DNA from: an uncultured Synechococcus sp.
GTDB lineage: Bacteria; Cyanobacteriota; Cyanobacteriia; PCC-6307; Cyanobiaceae
Length of the DNA: 39,819 nucleotides
Assembly: GCA_913057985.1 (NCBI GenBank)
Contig: CAJXPL010000024.1
Span: forward strand, 1-39,819
Direction: 5' to 3'
The position numbers and the translations under genes were made by a program. This document shows, one piece after another, positions 1 to 9,596 of this stretch. Below the pieces are notes generated by a model. It saw only the letters and a list, made by a program, of their open reading frames with translations, was not told the DNA's origin and made no database searches. The stretch's first letter is position 1, and every line of letters begins with the position of its first letter.

Positions 1-47
1 CCCTCGACGACCTGATCAATGCCGCCGAAGCTCGCTGTCGTGGCTGA
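1..47 (+). CDS. 3' end of an unidentified gene (partial)
   Basis: The third forward frame is open from the window edge to TGA at 45-47 and encodes the 14-residue tail LDDLINAAEARCRG. It lies 44 bases upstream of the phycobiliprotein lyase start on the same strand, so it may belong to the same transcript. Too little is present to name the protein. The frame is chosen because its residues look like a normal helical C-terminus and the stop precedes the next gene cleanly. Another frame cannot be excluded. Confidence 0.4.
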   Translation, partial: LDDLINAAEARCRG

Positions 48-91
48 CCGGGTCGGGCTGCCATCATCAATTCACTTCCTCAACGCCGGTG

Positions 92-685
92 ATGCTTGAG
101 ATCTCGGACGCCCTCAGCTTCTTTCGTCTGAGCTGTGGCCGCTGGACCTCACAGCGAAGCCAACACCACCTGCTGCATCGCCGCGCCGAAGCCGGCGCCT
201 CCTTCATCGTTGTGGAGGAGCTGCTGAAGGGCGACGAACGGCTCGCGGAGATCTCCGAGCGCAACAACGCCAGCGTCGAGCAGATCGTGGGCGGATGCTG
301 GGTGCGCTGGAGTGGATCGATGGCCTGGGATCGGGCCGGTGAATCTCATGAAGACCAGACCATGTTCGGACTGATCCCCGAGGACGAAACAGGGCGACGG
401 GGACTGTTGCTGAGGGATCGTGGCTACGCCGAGAAAGCGCCGGTGGCGGGCCAGTTCCGCATGGATGACGAAAACGGCTTGATCCTCACCACGGATTACG
501 AAATGATGAGCTCCCTGGAGCGCTTCTGGTTCGCCAGCGAGAACGTAAGACTGCGCACCAGCACGGTGCAAGGGCTCTCCAACAACGCCTCCTTCTGCAT
601 CGAGACCCGTCAACTGGACGATGTTGATCAGACCAGCCCAGCGATGGCTTCGAACGGAGCCGCCCTCGCCCCCTTCGGCTGGTAA
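92..685 (+). CDS. Phycobiliprotein chromophore lyase, CpcS/CpeS family
   Basis: Predicted cytosolic lyase of 197 residues that would attach a bilin to a cysteine of a phycobiliprotein. The sequence follows the CpcS/CpeS (lipocalin-like) pattern. It has an N-terminal segment with FFRLSCGRW followed by SQRSQHHL, a central WSGSMAWD, then RRGLLLRDRGYAEKAPVAGQF, and a C-terminal ERFWFASENVRLRTSTV block. All of these are family hallmarks. GTG at 89 directly precedes ATG at 92; ATG is preferred. The gene lies 108 bases upstream of the linker gene cpcG on the same strand, which supports a phycobilisome role. The exact subtype (CpcS, CpeS or CpeU) and the target subunit cannot be set from sequence alone, so no symbol is given. 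Confidence 0.9.
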   Translation: MLEISDALSFFRLSCGRWTSQRSQHHLLHRRAEAGASFIVVEELLKGDERLAEISERNNASVEQIVGGCWVRWSGSMAWDRAGESHEDQTMFGLIPEDETGRRGLLLRDRGYAEKAPVAGQFRMDDENGLILTTDYEMMSSLERFWFASENVRLRTSTVQGLSNNASFCIETRQLDDVDQTSPAMASNGAALAPFGW

Positions 686-793
686 GCACAAATACTTAGA
701 ACAAGTATTACGGCATGTAATCGCTGCAACAGCAGCTGAAGGGGGCACGACCCAGCACTTCTACGATCGCCAGCAGTGGATGCTGTAGCTCGC

Positions 794-1564
794 GTGGCCA
801 TTCCTCTCCTGGAGTACGCACCGATCACTCAGAACTCTCTGAGATCAGGTGTTCCGAACCTTCGTGTCGGCTCCGATGAGGGATCCCGGGCTTACTCCCT
901 GGAAATCGCAGACGACCGCGACAACTTCGACACCGTCGTGGAAGCCGGCTATCGGCAAATCTTCTTCCACGCCTTCAAAACGGATCGGGACGTCAACCTT
1001 GAGTCCCAGCTGAAGGATGGCCAGATCACCGTTCGCGATTTCATTCGCGGCCTCCTGCTTTCGGACACCTTCAAACGCACCTTCTACGGCTTCAACAGCA
1101 ATTACAAAGTTGTCCGCCACCTTTGCGAACGGATCCTGGGCCGCAAAGTGAACGGCAAGGGCGAAGAGCTCTCCTGGTCCATCGTGATTGCGACCAAAGG
1201 CCTGGAAGGCCTGGTGGATGTTTTGCTCGACAGCACCGAGTATCTCGACGCCTTCGGTTACGACACGGTTCCGTACCAACGCAACCGCGTGCTCCCCGGC
1301 CGCGAGCTCGGTGACACTCCCTTCAACATCACCACCCCCCGCTACGACGAGTACTACCGGAACATTCTTGGCTTCCCCCAACTCGTTTTCACTGGCGGGC
1401 CTGCCAAGCGGCTTCCGGAGCGCGCGAAAATCAAGAAGGGTGGCTCTCCGCAGGACTACATGGCATGGGTGAGCGAAATCGGCAATCCCCGCCGCATCGG
1501 ACCGAGCACCAGTGCCGACATGGACTATTTGACCAAGGTGCCTTACCGGACCATCGGCCGCTGA
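794..1564 (+). CDS. cpcG: Phycobilisome rod-core linker polypeptide CpcG
   Basis: Linker of 256 residues that joins phycocyanin rods to the allophycocyanin core. The start is set at GTG 794, giving MAIPLLEYAP, which matches the conserved CpcG N-terminus (M-A-x-P-L-L-x-Y). An in-frame GTG at 776 would add six unsupported residues. A single PBS linker domain spans roughly residues 35-180, with EAGYRQIFFHAFKTDRD, the FIRGLLLSDTFKRTFY block and the tail DTVPYQRNRVLPGR. The C-terminus (about 185-256) is proline- and glycine-rich and lacks a membrane helix, so this is the phycobilisome-type CpcG rather than the membrane-anchored CpcL. A strong terminator follows within 25 bases. Confidence 0.95.
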   Translation: MAIPLLEYAPITQNSLRSGVPNLRVGSDEGSRAYSLEIADDRDNFDTVVEAGYRQIFFHAFKTDRDVNLESQLKDGQITVRDFIRGLLLSDTFKRTFYGFNSNYKVVRHLCERILGRKVNGKGEELSWSIVIATKGLEGLVDVLLDSTEYLDAFGYDTVPYQRNRVLPGRELGDTPFNITTPRYDEYYRNILGFPQLVFTGGPAKRLPERAKIKKGGSPQDYMAWVSEIGNPRRIGPSTSADMDYLTKVPYRTIGR

Positions 1565-1586
1565 TCCCAGCACCAAGCTTGTTCAC

Positions 1587-1616
1587 AAAAGCGGGGCTTC
1601 GGCTCCGCTTTTTTTG
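1587..1616 (+). terminator. Rho-independent terminator after cpcG
   Basis: An 8-bp stem (AGCGGGGC with GCTCCGCT, one G-U pair) closes a UUCG tetraloop and is followed by a run of seven T. It is preceded by A residues. It begins 23 bases after the cpcG stop and would end the lyase-cpcG transcript. Confidence 0.93.
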
Positions 1617-1629
1617 TGCCAGTGACTGT

Positions 1630-1674
1630 GATCCCCGGGATCGAAACTCATCCAGTGGTCAGCATCCACTGACC
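1630..1674. promoter_or_regulatory. Cluster of inverted repeats upstream of the DUF4912 gene
   Basis: GATCCC/GGGATC with a one-base spacer lies at 1630-1642. CAGTGG (1653-1658) and CCACTG (1666-1671) form a second repeat. GGTCAG (1657-1662) and CTGACC (1669-1674) form an alternative, mutually exclusive pairing. They sit in the 132-base gap between the cpcG terminator and the next gene. A role in control of that gene is inference; no promoter hexamers stand out. Confidence 0.3.
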
Positions 1675-1748
1675 CTGGAGCCCTTAATGCTTCGAAAAGG
1701 AATTTTTCGGATCACAATGATCCCAAACGAAACCTGGAGGTTTTAGGC

Positions 1749-2822
1749 GTGTCTCAAACCCTGTCATCACTGGCACGTCTCACCCTGCGTCAACTGCGTC
1801 AGATCGCCAGTGACCTGGGAGTGCCGCTCTACAGCCGCAAAAGCAAAGAGACACTTGTCGATGAAGTCGCGCAGCGTCAGCAGAAGCGTGGTGGAGACCT
1901 GAAGGCCATCGAAGCTGAGCTCAACGCGCCAGCCGTCAGCACCAGTGAGACCCGCGTGGTCTTCCTGCCCCGTGATCCCCAATGGGCCTACGTGTTCTGG
2001 GAGATCTCAGACGCTGACCGCAAGGTGGCACAGAAGGATGGTGCCAGCCGTCTTTGCCTGCGCCTCGCTGATGTGACCGGCATGCAGGACGGCAACGCCC
2101 ATCCGCACACTCTGCAGGAAGTGCCCGTCGACAGCCACAGCACCGAGTGGTATCTGCCTGTGCCGCTCTGTGACCGGGATTACCGGGTTGAGCTGGGCTA
2201 CCGCATCGGTGCTACCTGGATGTCGCTCGCCTTCTCTTCGGTGGCCCGCGTGCCCGCTCTTCACCCGAGCGAGCAGATCCTTGATCAGTTCGTGCCCTTC
2301 AGCCTCGATGCAGCACCGGCTAAATCCGCTCCAGCTCCCGTCGCGCCGATCGAGTCGAGCAACAGTGGCCTGCACGAGCGGCTCTACCAAAGCGCCACGG
2401 TTCAGTTCCGCCGCCGTCGGGTTGGCTCAGAGGAATTCCAGGAGGGCTTTGACGTTTCCGGCGACAGCAGTGGCTTGAACGACTCGGGGGCTGGCCTCTG
2501 GGCCAGCGGACGAAACGAGTCTGGCCTTGGTGGTGTGGCTCCCCGCCAACGCTCCTTCTGGCTGGTGGCTGACGCCGAACTGATCGTCTACGGCGCCACC
2601 GACCCTTCCGCTCGCCTGACCATCGGCGGCGAAGAAGTGCCTCTCTCCACTGACGGGACCTTCAGGATTCAGGTGCCCTTCCGGGATGGCGAGCAGATGT
2701 ATGCCATCGAAGCCACGGCTTCCGATGGAGAGCAGAAGCGCAACATCACGCTCAACTTCAAGCGTGAGACCCCTGAAGACAACAGCAACCCTGCCAGCGA
2801 AGCCCGCGCCGAGTGGTTCTGA
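1749..2822 (+). CDS. DUF4912 protein with N-terminal Rho-N/SAP-like domain
   Basis: Protein of 357 residues. Residues about 8-42 (LARLTLRQLRQIASDLGVPL and the following lysine-rich helix) match the Rho-N/SAP-like helical domain seen in nucleic-acid-binding proteins. Residues about 65-175 match DUF4912, with VFLPRDPQWAYVFWEIS and later WYLPVPLCDRDYRVELGYR. A serine/glycine-rich linker leads to a beta-rich C-terminal module (about 260-335, containing RSFWLVADAELIVYGATDPS). The GTG start at 1749 is supported by a CTGGAGG ribosome site ten bases upstream. The function is unknown; the first domain suggests nucleic-acid binding, but the tail resembles surface-type beta domains. The next small gene overlaps the stop by ten bases. 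Confidence 0.85.
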   Translation: MSQTLSSLARLTLRQLRQIASDLGVPLYSRKSKETLVDEVAQRQQKRGGDLKAIEAELNAPAVSTSETRVVFLPRDPQWAYVFWEISDADRKVAQKDGASRLCLRLADVTGMQDGNAHPHTLQEVPVDSHSTEWYLPVPLCDRDYRVELGYRIGATWMSLAFSSVARVPALHPSEQILDQFVPFSLDAAPAKSAPAPVAPIESSNSGLHERLYQSATVQFRRRRVGSEEFQEGFDVSGDSSGLNDSGAGLWASGRNESGLGGVAPRQRSFWLVADAELIVYGATDPSARLTIGGEEVPLSTDGTFRIQVPFRDGEQMYAIEATASDGEQKRNITLNFKRETPEDNSNPASEARAEWF

Positions 2823-3019
2823 ACCCTTCCGACTCCAAAGCTCCAGCATCCCTTCGCTGGTTCGTGGCCATCACTCCCCTCGCGGGGGCGATGGTCTTTC
2901 CATTGGTGGTGCCTTTGGTCATGACCCGGGTGGGCATCGGAGCCGGCGTGGGCGTCGCCCTCGTGCTGAGTGGACTGTGGTTTGTGGCGATGCTGAAGAC
3001 ATCGGAGATGCCCCACTGA
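2813..3019 (+). CDS. Small two-helix membrane protein, unknown function
   Basis: An open frame of 68 codons starts at GTG 2813, ten bases inside the end of the DUF4912 gene, an arrangement typical of translational coupling. After a short polar N-terminus it encodes two hydrophobic stretches (about residues 15-37 and 42-60) joined by a short glycine-rich turn, and ends in TSEMPH. This hydrophobic pattern and the tight placement between two genes on the same strand favour a real gene. I recognise no family. The start is uncertain because no ATG is available. Confidence 0.6.
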   Translation: MVLNPSDSKAPASLRWFVAITPLAGAMVFPLVVPLVMTRVGIGAGVGVALVLSGLWFVAMLKTSEMPH

Positions 3020-3058
3020 AGATCGGGGAACTCTGATCAAGGCAAGGTCTTGGTTTCG

Positions 3059-4459
3059 ATGCTGAAGAACACGCTGGGATGGATGACAGCGGCTGTGATG
3101 TGTGGTGGCTGCAGCCAGGCGGGCATGGTCGTGGGCACAGTTCCGGAAGGGCTGGCAATGCCCGAGCAGATCGATGTGGTCTTCAATCACAACCCCAGAT
3201 CGCGTTACCGCTCACCCCTTACAGGGGAGTGGCGCAATGGTGACGACATGGAGGCATGGCTGATTGAAGCCATTGATGGCGCCAACGAGGAAGTGCGGGT
3301 GGCTGTTCAAGAGCTCAGTCTTCCAAAGATTGCCCAAGCGCTGATCGCTGCACAACAGCGAGGCGTTCACGTTGCCGTGGTGCTGGAAAACAATTACCGC
3401 CAGGCCTGGAGTGAGCAACGACCCAGCCGGTTGAACAAACGGGAAAGACAGCGCTGGCATCAGTTGAACCGCTTGGCCGACAGCGATCGCAACGGCACCA
3501 CCACTGCGGACGAAGCAGTCCAAGGTGATGCCGTGGCGCTACTCCAAGCAGCGAACATTCCACTAATTGACGACACCGAAGACGGCAGCAGCGGCAGCGG
3601 CCTGATGCACCACAAGTTTCTGGTGATCGACCAAACCACAGTGATTACAGGCAGCGCCAATCTCACCAGTTCTGGCCTTCATGGTGATGCGGGCCGGCCA
3701 TCCAGCCGCGGCAATGTGAATCACCTTCTGCGGATCAGCAGCCCTGAGCTGGCCCTGGTGTTCCGCCAGGAATTCGTCCAGATGTGGGGCGATGGCCCCG
3801 GCGGCAAGCAGGACAGTCGCTTTGGCCTGCAGAAGGCAAAAGGGAGCGTGCAAACCGTGCAGGTAGGCAACATCCACGTGGATGTGCTGTTTTCACCCCA
3901 TCCCAGGAGGGATAGCAATCACGGGCTCAACTTGTTGGCAGAGCAGCTGAAAGCCGCAAAAAAGAGCCTTGATATGGCCCTGTTTGTGTTTTCCGCGCAG
4001 CAACTCACCAACGTGCTGCAGGAGAAGGTCGAACAAGGCGTGGAGATCCGGCTGGTCGCCGATCCTGGGTTTGCGAGCCGCCCCTTCTCTGAGGTGCTCG
4101 ATCTGCTGGGGGTGAGCCTTCCAGATCACACCTGCAAGGTGGAAGCGGGTAATCAGCCGTTGGATCAAGCCCTCAAAGGCGTCGGCACTCCCCGGCTTGC
4201 CCGTGGCGACAAACTGCACCACAAGTTCGCTGTGATCGATAACAAGACCGTGATCACGGGATCATTCAATTGGTCGCCTTCAGCAGCACACACCAACGAT
4301 GAAACCCTGCTGGTGATCCACTCACCGCAACTCGCCAAACACTTCACCCGTGAGATGGATCGACTTTGGGAGAGCGCTGAACTGGGGATCACACCACACA
4401 TCCAACGCAAACTTGAGCGTCAAAAGATTCGATGCGGAGACGGAGCAACGAGACGGTAA
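3059..4459 (+). CDS. Exported phospholipase-D-fold protein with an EF-hand loop
   Basis: Protein of 466 residues with two complete HKD motifs. The first is HHKFLVID followed by GSANLT (H184, K186, D191). The second is HHKFAVID followed by GSFNWS (H387, K389, D394). Together they would form one active site for phosphodiester hydrolysis or transfer; the substrate could be phospholipid, nucleic acid or other. The N-terminus MLKNTLGWMTAAVMCGGC is hydrophobic and ends in a cysteine, so a signal peptide, possibly of a lipoprotein, is likely, although the lipobox is non-canonical. Between the strands of the first half is a canonical EF-hand loop, DSDRNGTTTADE (141-152). ATG 3059 is preferred to an in-frame TTG at 3050. 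Confidence 0.88.
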   Translation: MLKNTLGWMTAAVMCGGCSQAGMVVGTVPEGLAMPEQIDVVFNHNPRSRYRSPLTGEWRNGDDMEAWLIEAIDGANEEVRVAVQELSLPKIAQALIAAQQRGVHVAVVLENNYRQAWSEQRPSRLNKRERQRWHQLNRLADSDRNGTTTADEAVQGDAVALLQAANIPLIDDTEDGSSGSGLMHHKFLVIDQTTVITGSANLTSSGLHGDAGRPSSRGNVNHLLRISSPELALVFRQEFVQMWGDGPGGKQDSRFGLQKAKGSVQTVQVGNIHVDVLFSPHPRRDSNHGLNLLAEQLKAAKKSLDMALFVFSAQQLTNVLQEKVEQGVEIRLVADPGFASRPFSEVLDLLGVSLPDHTCKVEAGNQPLDQALKGVGTPRLARGDKLHHKFAVIDNKTVITGSFNWSPSAAHTNDETLLVIHSPQLAKHFTREMDRLWESAELGITPHIQRKLERQKIRCGDGATRR

Positions 4460-4505
4460 GGAGAACTGGCTTAGCCTTAAACTCAAGCAAGCGCAAGAAC
4501 ATGTA

Positions 4506-6545
4506 GTGGCTGGTTTTGGAGGCGCAGCAGATGGCAAAGCAGGAAAATCAACTAAAAAGCCGCAACTGAACTTTCAGAAATGGTTCAACCAGGCCATTTA
4601 TTCACATAAGACAGGCCGGCTCAGAGAAGCCGAAGTGATTTACAAAAAAATGATCACCGCAGGAACATCTGATCCTGCAGTTTTTTGCAATCTTGGAATC
4701 CTTTGCAAGAACAGCGGCCGAATTAACGAAGCCCTAGAACACTATGAACAAGCTCTGAAATGCGAGCCTGAAGACCCCCAAATTTACAGCAACATCGGAA
4801 ATCTATACCGGGACATCGGAAAGCTTGATCAAGCCCTGAAATTCACACTGAAATCACTCGACCTTGATCACGAGTCATCAACTGTCCAGATGAATCTCGG
4901 CAGTATTTACAGAGACCTCGGAAAAACAGACGAAGCGCTAACAGCCACCATCAATGCCATTGAATGCGATGAAGGCAACATCGAAGCGCTGCAGAACCTG
5001 AAAAGCCTCGCCAGCGACATCGAAGTAAACGCATTCAACAGAGACTCCGCCAACAAAGCCTACGAAAAGCTTCTCAATTGCGATGACTTTTCCCATCGCA
5101 AAATTGGCCAACTCTTCGTGCAAGTCCACCTGGATGACATCCAAGCGGCCGCAGGTTCAAACCCAATCATTTCAGACCAAAACCAGGCCTTTCATCGCCT
5201 CGCATCAGACTGGAGGTTCAGAACAGCGCTGACCTTACTGATCCCAACCGACAAGGAGACAGAGGAATTCCTCACACGCCTAAGAAAGGAATTCCTGGCG
5301 CACATCAAAAACCACAGCTCTACACCCCCAGAGCTCAAACCCCTGCTGGAGGCGCTTGCGACGCAATGCTTCCTCAACGAATACGTCTATTGGCAATCAG
5401 ATGAGGAGCGACAATGGATCGATGATCTGATTAAACATGCAAAGAAGGGGAAAGAGGAGTTAAATCAATCCTTGCCCATGATTGGCTGCTATCGCCCACT
5501 CCACAGCATCACCACGAAAGAAGCAATCAACTCATATCCCGTCAACAGCGATGAGAGCAAAGCCTTCGTCAATACCCAATTCAACGAGGTCGAAGCAGAG
5601 CAGGACATCAAAGCCCGCCTCGGCCGTAGCCAGACAATAACCAATGAGGTGTCACTCGACGTACAACAAATGTACGAAGAAAATCCCTACCCTCGATACA
5701 AACACGCAGACCATACTCACCCGCTTTTTGCAAAACCAACAGCTGAGTTCATCTCCTTAGAGACAACCATTGAGAATCCCTCCTTCTGCAATGAACTCTC
5801 AACACCCAACTCCAGCCCAAAGATCTTGATCGCCGGATGCGGAACGGGCAACCAAATTATTAATGCCAGTCGCTATAAAAATGCGCAAATCACGGCAATT
5901 GATATCAGCACCAACAGCCTGGCCTACGCAGCAAGAAAAGTTCAGGAGACCAACATGCGCAATGTTCGACTCCAGCAACTGGACATCCTGGATGCCAATC
6001 AGCTTCAAGACATCTATGACGTAATTGAGTGCAGCGGGGTGCTGCATCACATGCAAAACCCCGCCGAGGGCCTGGCAGCACTGAACAGCAAACTCAAGCC
6101 GGGAGGCTATTTCAAGATTGGCCTTTACAGCAAACTTGCCAGACAGAAAGTCTCTGCAGCACGAAAACTGATCAAAAACCTGGGCATTCAAAGCACACCA
6201 GAAGGCATCAGAGATTTTCGCAAGCAAGTGTTTGACGATGATCAGCACGAACTAAAAGATTTATCTGAACTTGCGAGTGACTTCTATTCGCTCTCCGAGT
6301 GTCGCGACCTTTGCTTTCACGTTCAGGAGCATCAGTTCACCACAGAGACCCTAGAAAAACTTTTAGAAGCCGAGCACCTGGTGTTTTGTGGTTTCATGCT
6401 TCCGAAATCCATCAAAGCTGCTTACAAGAACTACTTCCCCGCAGACCCCAATGGCACCTCACTCAGCAACTGGAGTGAATTCGAGAGCAAGAATCCATCA
6501 ACGTTTCAAAGCATGTATCAATTCTGGGCCTACAAACCTTTGTAG
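4506..6545 (+). CDS. TPR protein fused to class I SAM methyltransferase
   Basis: About 679 residues from GTG 4506. Residues about 24-165 hold roughly four TPR units (for example AVFCNLGILCKNSGRINEAL, then IYSNIGNLYRDIGKLDQAL). A helical middle region follows. At about 390-397 is YEENPYPR, a motif that commonly precedes this methyltransferase type. Motif I, ILIAGCGTGNQ (about 441-451), is followed by ITAIDIS, the post-motif VIECSGVLHHM and LKPGGYFKIGLYS. A SAM-dependent transferase acting on a protein or glycan partner is inferred; the substrate is unknown. Codon use is AT-richer than neighbours (27 of 60 bases G/C in 4801-4860), which suggests horizontal transfer. The start is unsure: no ATG fits, and the frame stays open back to 4350 inside the preceding gene. 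Confidence 0.85.
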   Translation: MAGFGGAADGKAGKSTKKPQLNFQKWFNQAIYSHKTGRLREAEVIYKKMITAGTSDPAVFCNLGILCKNSGRINEALEHYEQALKCEPEDPQIYSNIGNLYRDIGKLDQALKFTLKSLDLDHESSTVQMNLGSIYRDLGKTDEALTATINAIECDEGNIEALQNLKSLASDIEVNAFNRDSANKAYEKLLNCDDFSHRKIGQLFVQVHLDDIQAAAGSNPIISDQNQAFHRLASDWRFRTALTLLIPTDKETEEFLTRLRKEFLAHIKNHSSTPPELKPLLEALATQCFLNEYVYWQSDEERQWIDDLIKHAKKGKEELNQSLPMIGCYRPLHSITTKEAINSYPVNSDESKAFVNTQFNEVEAEQDIKARLGRSQTITNEVSLDVQQMYEENPYPRYKHADHTHPLFAKPTAEFISLETTIENPSFCNELSTPNSSPKILIAGCGTGNQIINASRYKNAQITAIDISTNSLAYAARKVQETNMRNVRLQQLDILDANQLQDIYDVIECSGVLHHMQNPAEGLAALNSKLKPGGYFKIGLYSKLARQKVSAARKLIKNLGIQSTPEGIRDFRKQVFDDDQHELKDLSELASDFYSLSECRDLCFHVQEHQFTTETLEKLLEAEHLVFCGFMLPKSIKAAYKNYFPADPNGTSLSNWSEFESKNPSTFQSMYQFWAYKPL

Positions 6546-6753
6546 GCAGATTCGCGAAGGTAAACGTGGAGCAAAGCAATCAACAGCAAAAGCCCCTATT
6601 GCCATCAACGAACGGAAACGAATGACTTTTCTGGGCTGAGACGAACAGGCCATGCGGAGGCTTTCTTCATCAAGACATCGTCCAGTACTTCGCTGATTGA
6701 TCGTCCAAACGATTGATTGGCTCAACTGCACAAAAGAACGCCAGACTGGTTTC

Positions 6754-7125
6754 ATGACATCCACGATCACGCGCGTCCTGCTGCTGCTCGCCATGGCCAG
6801 TCCCGCGACCGCGGCTGAGCCCTACGAGCCCTGGCCCACCAAGGATCAACTCCGCAGCATTGAGCTGGCCGCCTATGCCTGCTCCCGCGACAACTCAACG
6901 CAAGCCTGCAGGCTGGTGCGCCAGCTCGCTGACCCTTTGATGGATCACTCCAGGTTGCCGGGGCCCTGCAAAGACGTGCTGTGGTCCCTGATGGATGAAG
7001 CCAAGGTTGCCAACAGCAACGACTTTCGCCGTAAGGACGCCATCACAAACACCGCCCGGCGGATCCCAAGGGTTTGCGCCGAGCCGGTGATGAAAAAGGG
7101 AAAGCACAAATCGCGTCAGGCCTGA
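6754..7125 (+). CDS. Small exported protein, unknown function
   Basis: Protein of 123 residues. MTSTITRVLLLLAMASPATA is a textbook Sec signal peptide with likely cleavage after ATAA. The mature part has a helical pattern with four cysteines (YACSR, QACR, GPCK, RVCAE), so two disulfides are possible outside the cytoplasm, and ends in a lysine-rich tail. ATG 6754 is chosen because it places the signal peptide at the N-terminus; an in-frame TTG at 6697 would bury it. I recognise no named family. It converges on two minus-strand genes across a perfect hairpin. Confidence 0.75.
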   Translation: MTSTITRVLLLLAMASPATAAEPYEPWPTKDQLRSIELAAYACSRDNSTQACRLVRQLADPLMDHSRLPGPCKDVLWSLMDEAKVANSNDFRRKDAITNTARRIPRVCAEPVMKKGKHKSRQA

Positions 7126-7133
7126 GCCTGACG
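7114..7133. terminator. Perfect hairpin between convergent genes
   Basis: CGTCAGGC and GCCTGACG form an 8-bp perfect stem with a CTGA loop that contains the stop codon of the exported protein gene. It sits between convergent genes, so it could stop transcription from both sides. No T tract follows on either strand, so intrinsic termination is uncertain. Confidence 0.4.
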
Positions 7134-7137
7134 GGCA

Positions 7138-7377
7138 TCAATCAAAGTCGAAACTGAACCGCTGGCCCTGCATCAGGGTGGCCACCTCACCGCGAACGGC
7201 ATCCAAGAGCGCAACGCTGACGTCGGGGTGCTTCTTGATTTCGTCCACAAACATCTGCACGTCGGCAGCGGTCAGTCCGTGGTTTGTGATTCTGGAATCC
7301 ACCTTGCCGCGAAACGTCTCGAGAAGACTGAGTTGATCAGCGTCGAGTGGCTTGGAACCGGGATGGGTGACGTCCAT
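7138..7377 (-). CDS. Conserved small acidic protein, unknown function
   Basis: Protein of 79 residues from ATG 7377. It is predicted to be soluble and mostly helical, with a regular amphipathic pattern (SLLETFRGKVDSRI, ADVQMFVDEIKKHPDVSVAL), and ends in a phenylalanine/aspartate motif FSFDFD. It has no signal peptide, no membrane helix and no recognised motif. It starts 17 bases after the stop of the upstream gene on the same strand, so the two are probably co-transcribed. Confidence 0.65.
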   Translation of the reverse strand: MDVTHPGSKPLDADQLSLLETFRGKVDSRITNHGLTAADVQMFVDEIKKHPDVSVALLDAVRGEVATLMQGQRFSFDFD

Positions 7378-7394
7378 CGAAAAAACAGAAGCGA

Positions 7395-7745
7395 TCAGTG
7401 GGATGTCTCCGAATCGCCAAGCAGATCGAGCAGGGTCTCGGATGTGGCGATCATGTCGCCCATGCTGAGTTCGCTTTCCTGACCAGCAATTTCGGAGGCC
7501 AACTCACACGCGGTGGAGGAGTAGCCCGAGACATCACAACTGTTGGACAATCTCAAGATGGCATTGGAAAACTTGCCGCGCAGGCATTCTTCCGAACCTG
7601 ACTGATTGATTACAGCATTGGCAGCAGTCACAGCCTCCTGAGAGGCCTCCGGCAGGGGAAGGGCCCGTTTCCAGCTCTGTGATGCAACCACTGACGATGG
7701 CGTGCAAGCCAATCCGACGAACAACAGCAGCAGACAGCGATGCAT
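7395..7745 (-). CDS. Small exported protein, unknown function
   Basis: Protein of 116 residues from ATG 7745. MHRCLLLLFVGLACTPSSVVA is a signal peptide with likely cleavage after VVA. The mature region is helical and has three cysteines (EECLR, NSCDV, TACEL). The open frame extends upstream to 7910, but that extension overlaps the start of the divergent pgm gene and lacks coding character, so the ATG directly before the signal peptide is preferred. It may share an exported, cysteine-bearing theme with the protein encoded at 6754-7125, but I cannot show homology. Confidence 0.7.
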   Translation of the reverse strand: MHRCLLLLFVGLACTPSSVVASQSWKRALPLPEASQEAVTAANAVINQSGSEECLRGKFSNAILRLSNSCDVSGYSSTACELASEIAGQESELSMGDMIATSETLLDLLGDSETSH

Positions 7746-7778
7746 GGTCGTCGCAATAGGTGCGGGCCAAAGGGTAGC

Positions 7779-7804
7779 GGCGTCAACTGGTCGCGACCGA
7801 CGCC
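7779..7804. promoter_or_regulatory. Nested palindrome between divergent genes
   Basis: The perfect 10-bp palindrome GGTCGCGACC lies at 7789-7798. Six-base arms GGCGTC (7779-7784) and GACGCC (7799-7804) flank it. It lies in the 110-base divergent gap between the small exported protein gene (minus) and pgm (plus), where an operator would be expected. The regulator is unknown. Confidence 0.35.
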
Positions 7805-7828
7805 ATGCAAATGGATTTCCATGTTTAG

Positions 7829-9514
<1,686 letters not shown>

Positions 9515-9548
9515 GGAGCTGAACCACTTCTATCCAACTCCTGACATG

Positions 9549-9577
9549 CAAAAGCCACCCCGAGGGGTGGCTTTTTT
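9549..9577 (+). terminator. Rho-independent terminator after pgm
   Basis: The stem AAAGCCACCCC/GGGGTGGCTTT (11 bp, short loop) ends in a T run. The A run on the left means it could also work in reverse, serving the efflux operon that converges from the right and ends at 9597. Confidence 0.93.
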
Positions 9578-9596
9578 GATCGCTGCTACTAGTGCC

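Noticed and set aside
149-748. Long minus-strand open frame opposite the phycobiliprotein lyase
   Set aside because: It is the antisense shadow of a gene with clear family motifs; its translation has no recognisable domain.
4531-4569. ATG with a short alternative frame near the TPR-methyltransferase start
   Set aside because: It stops after 12 codons and is out of frame with the gene.
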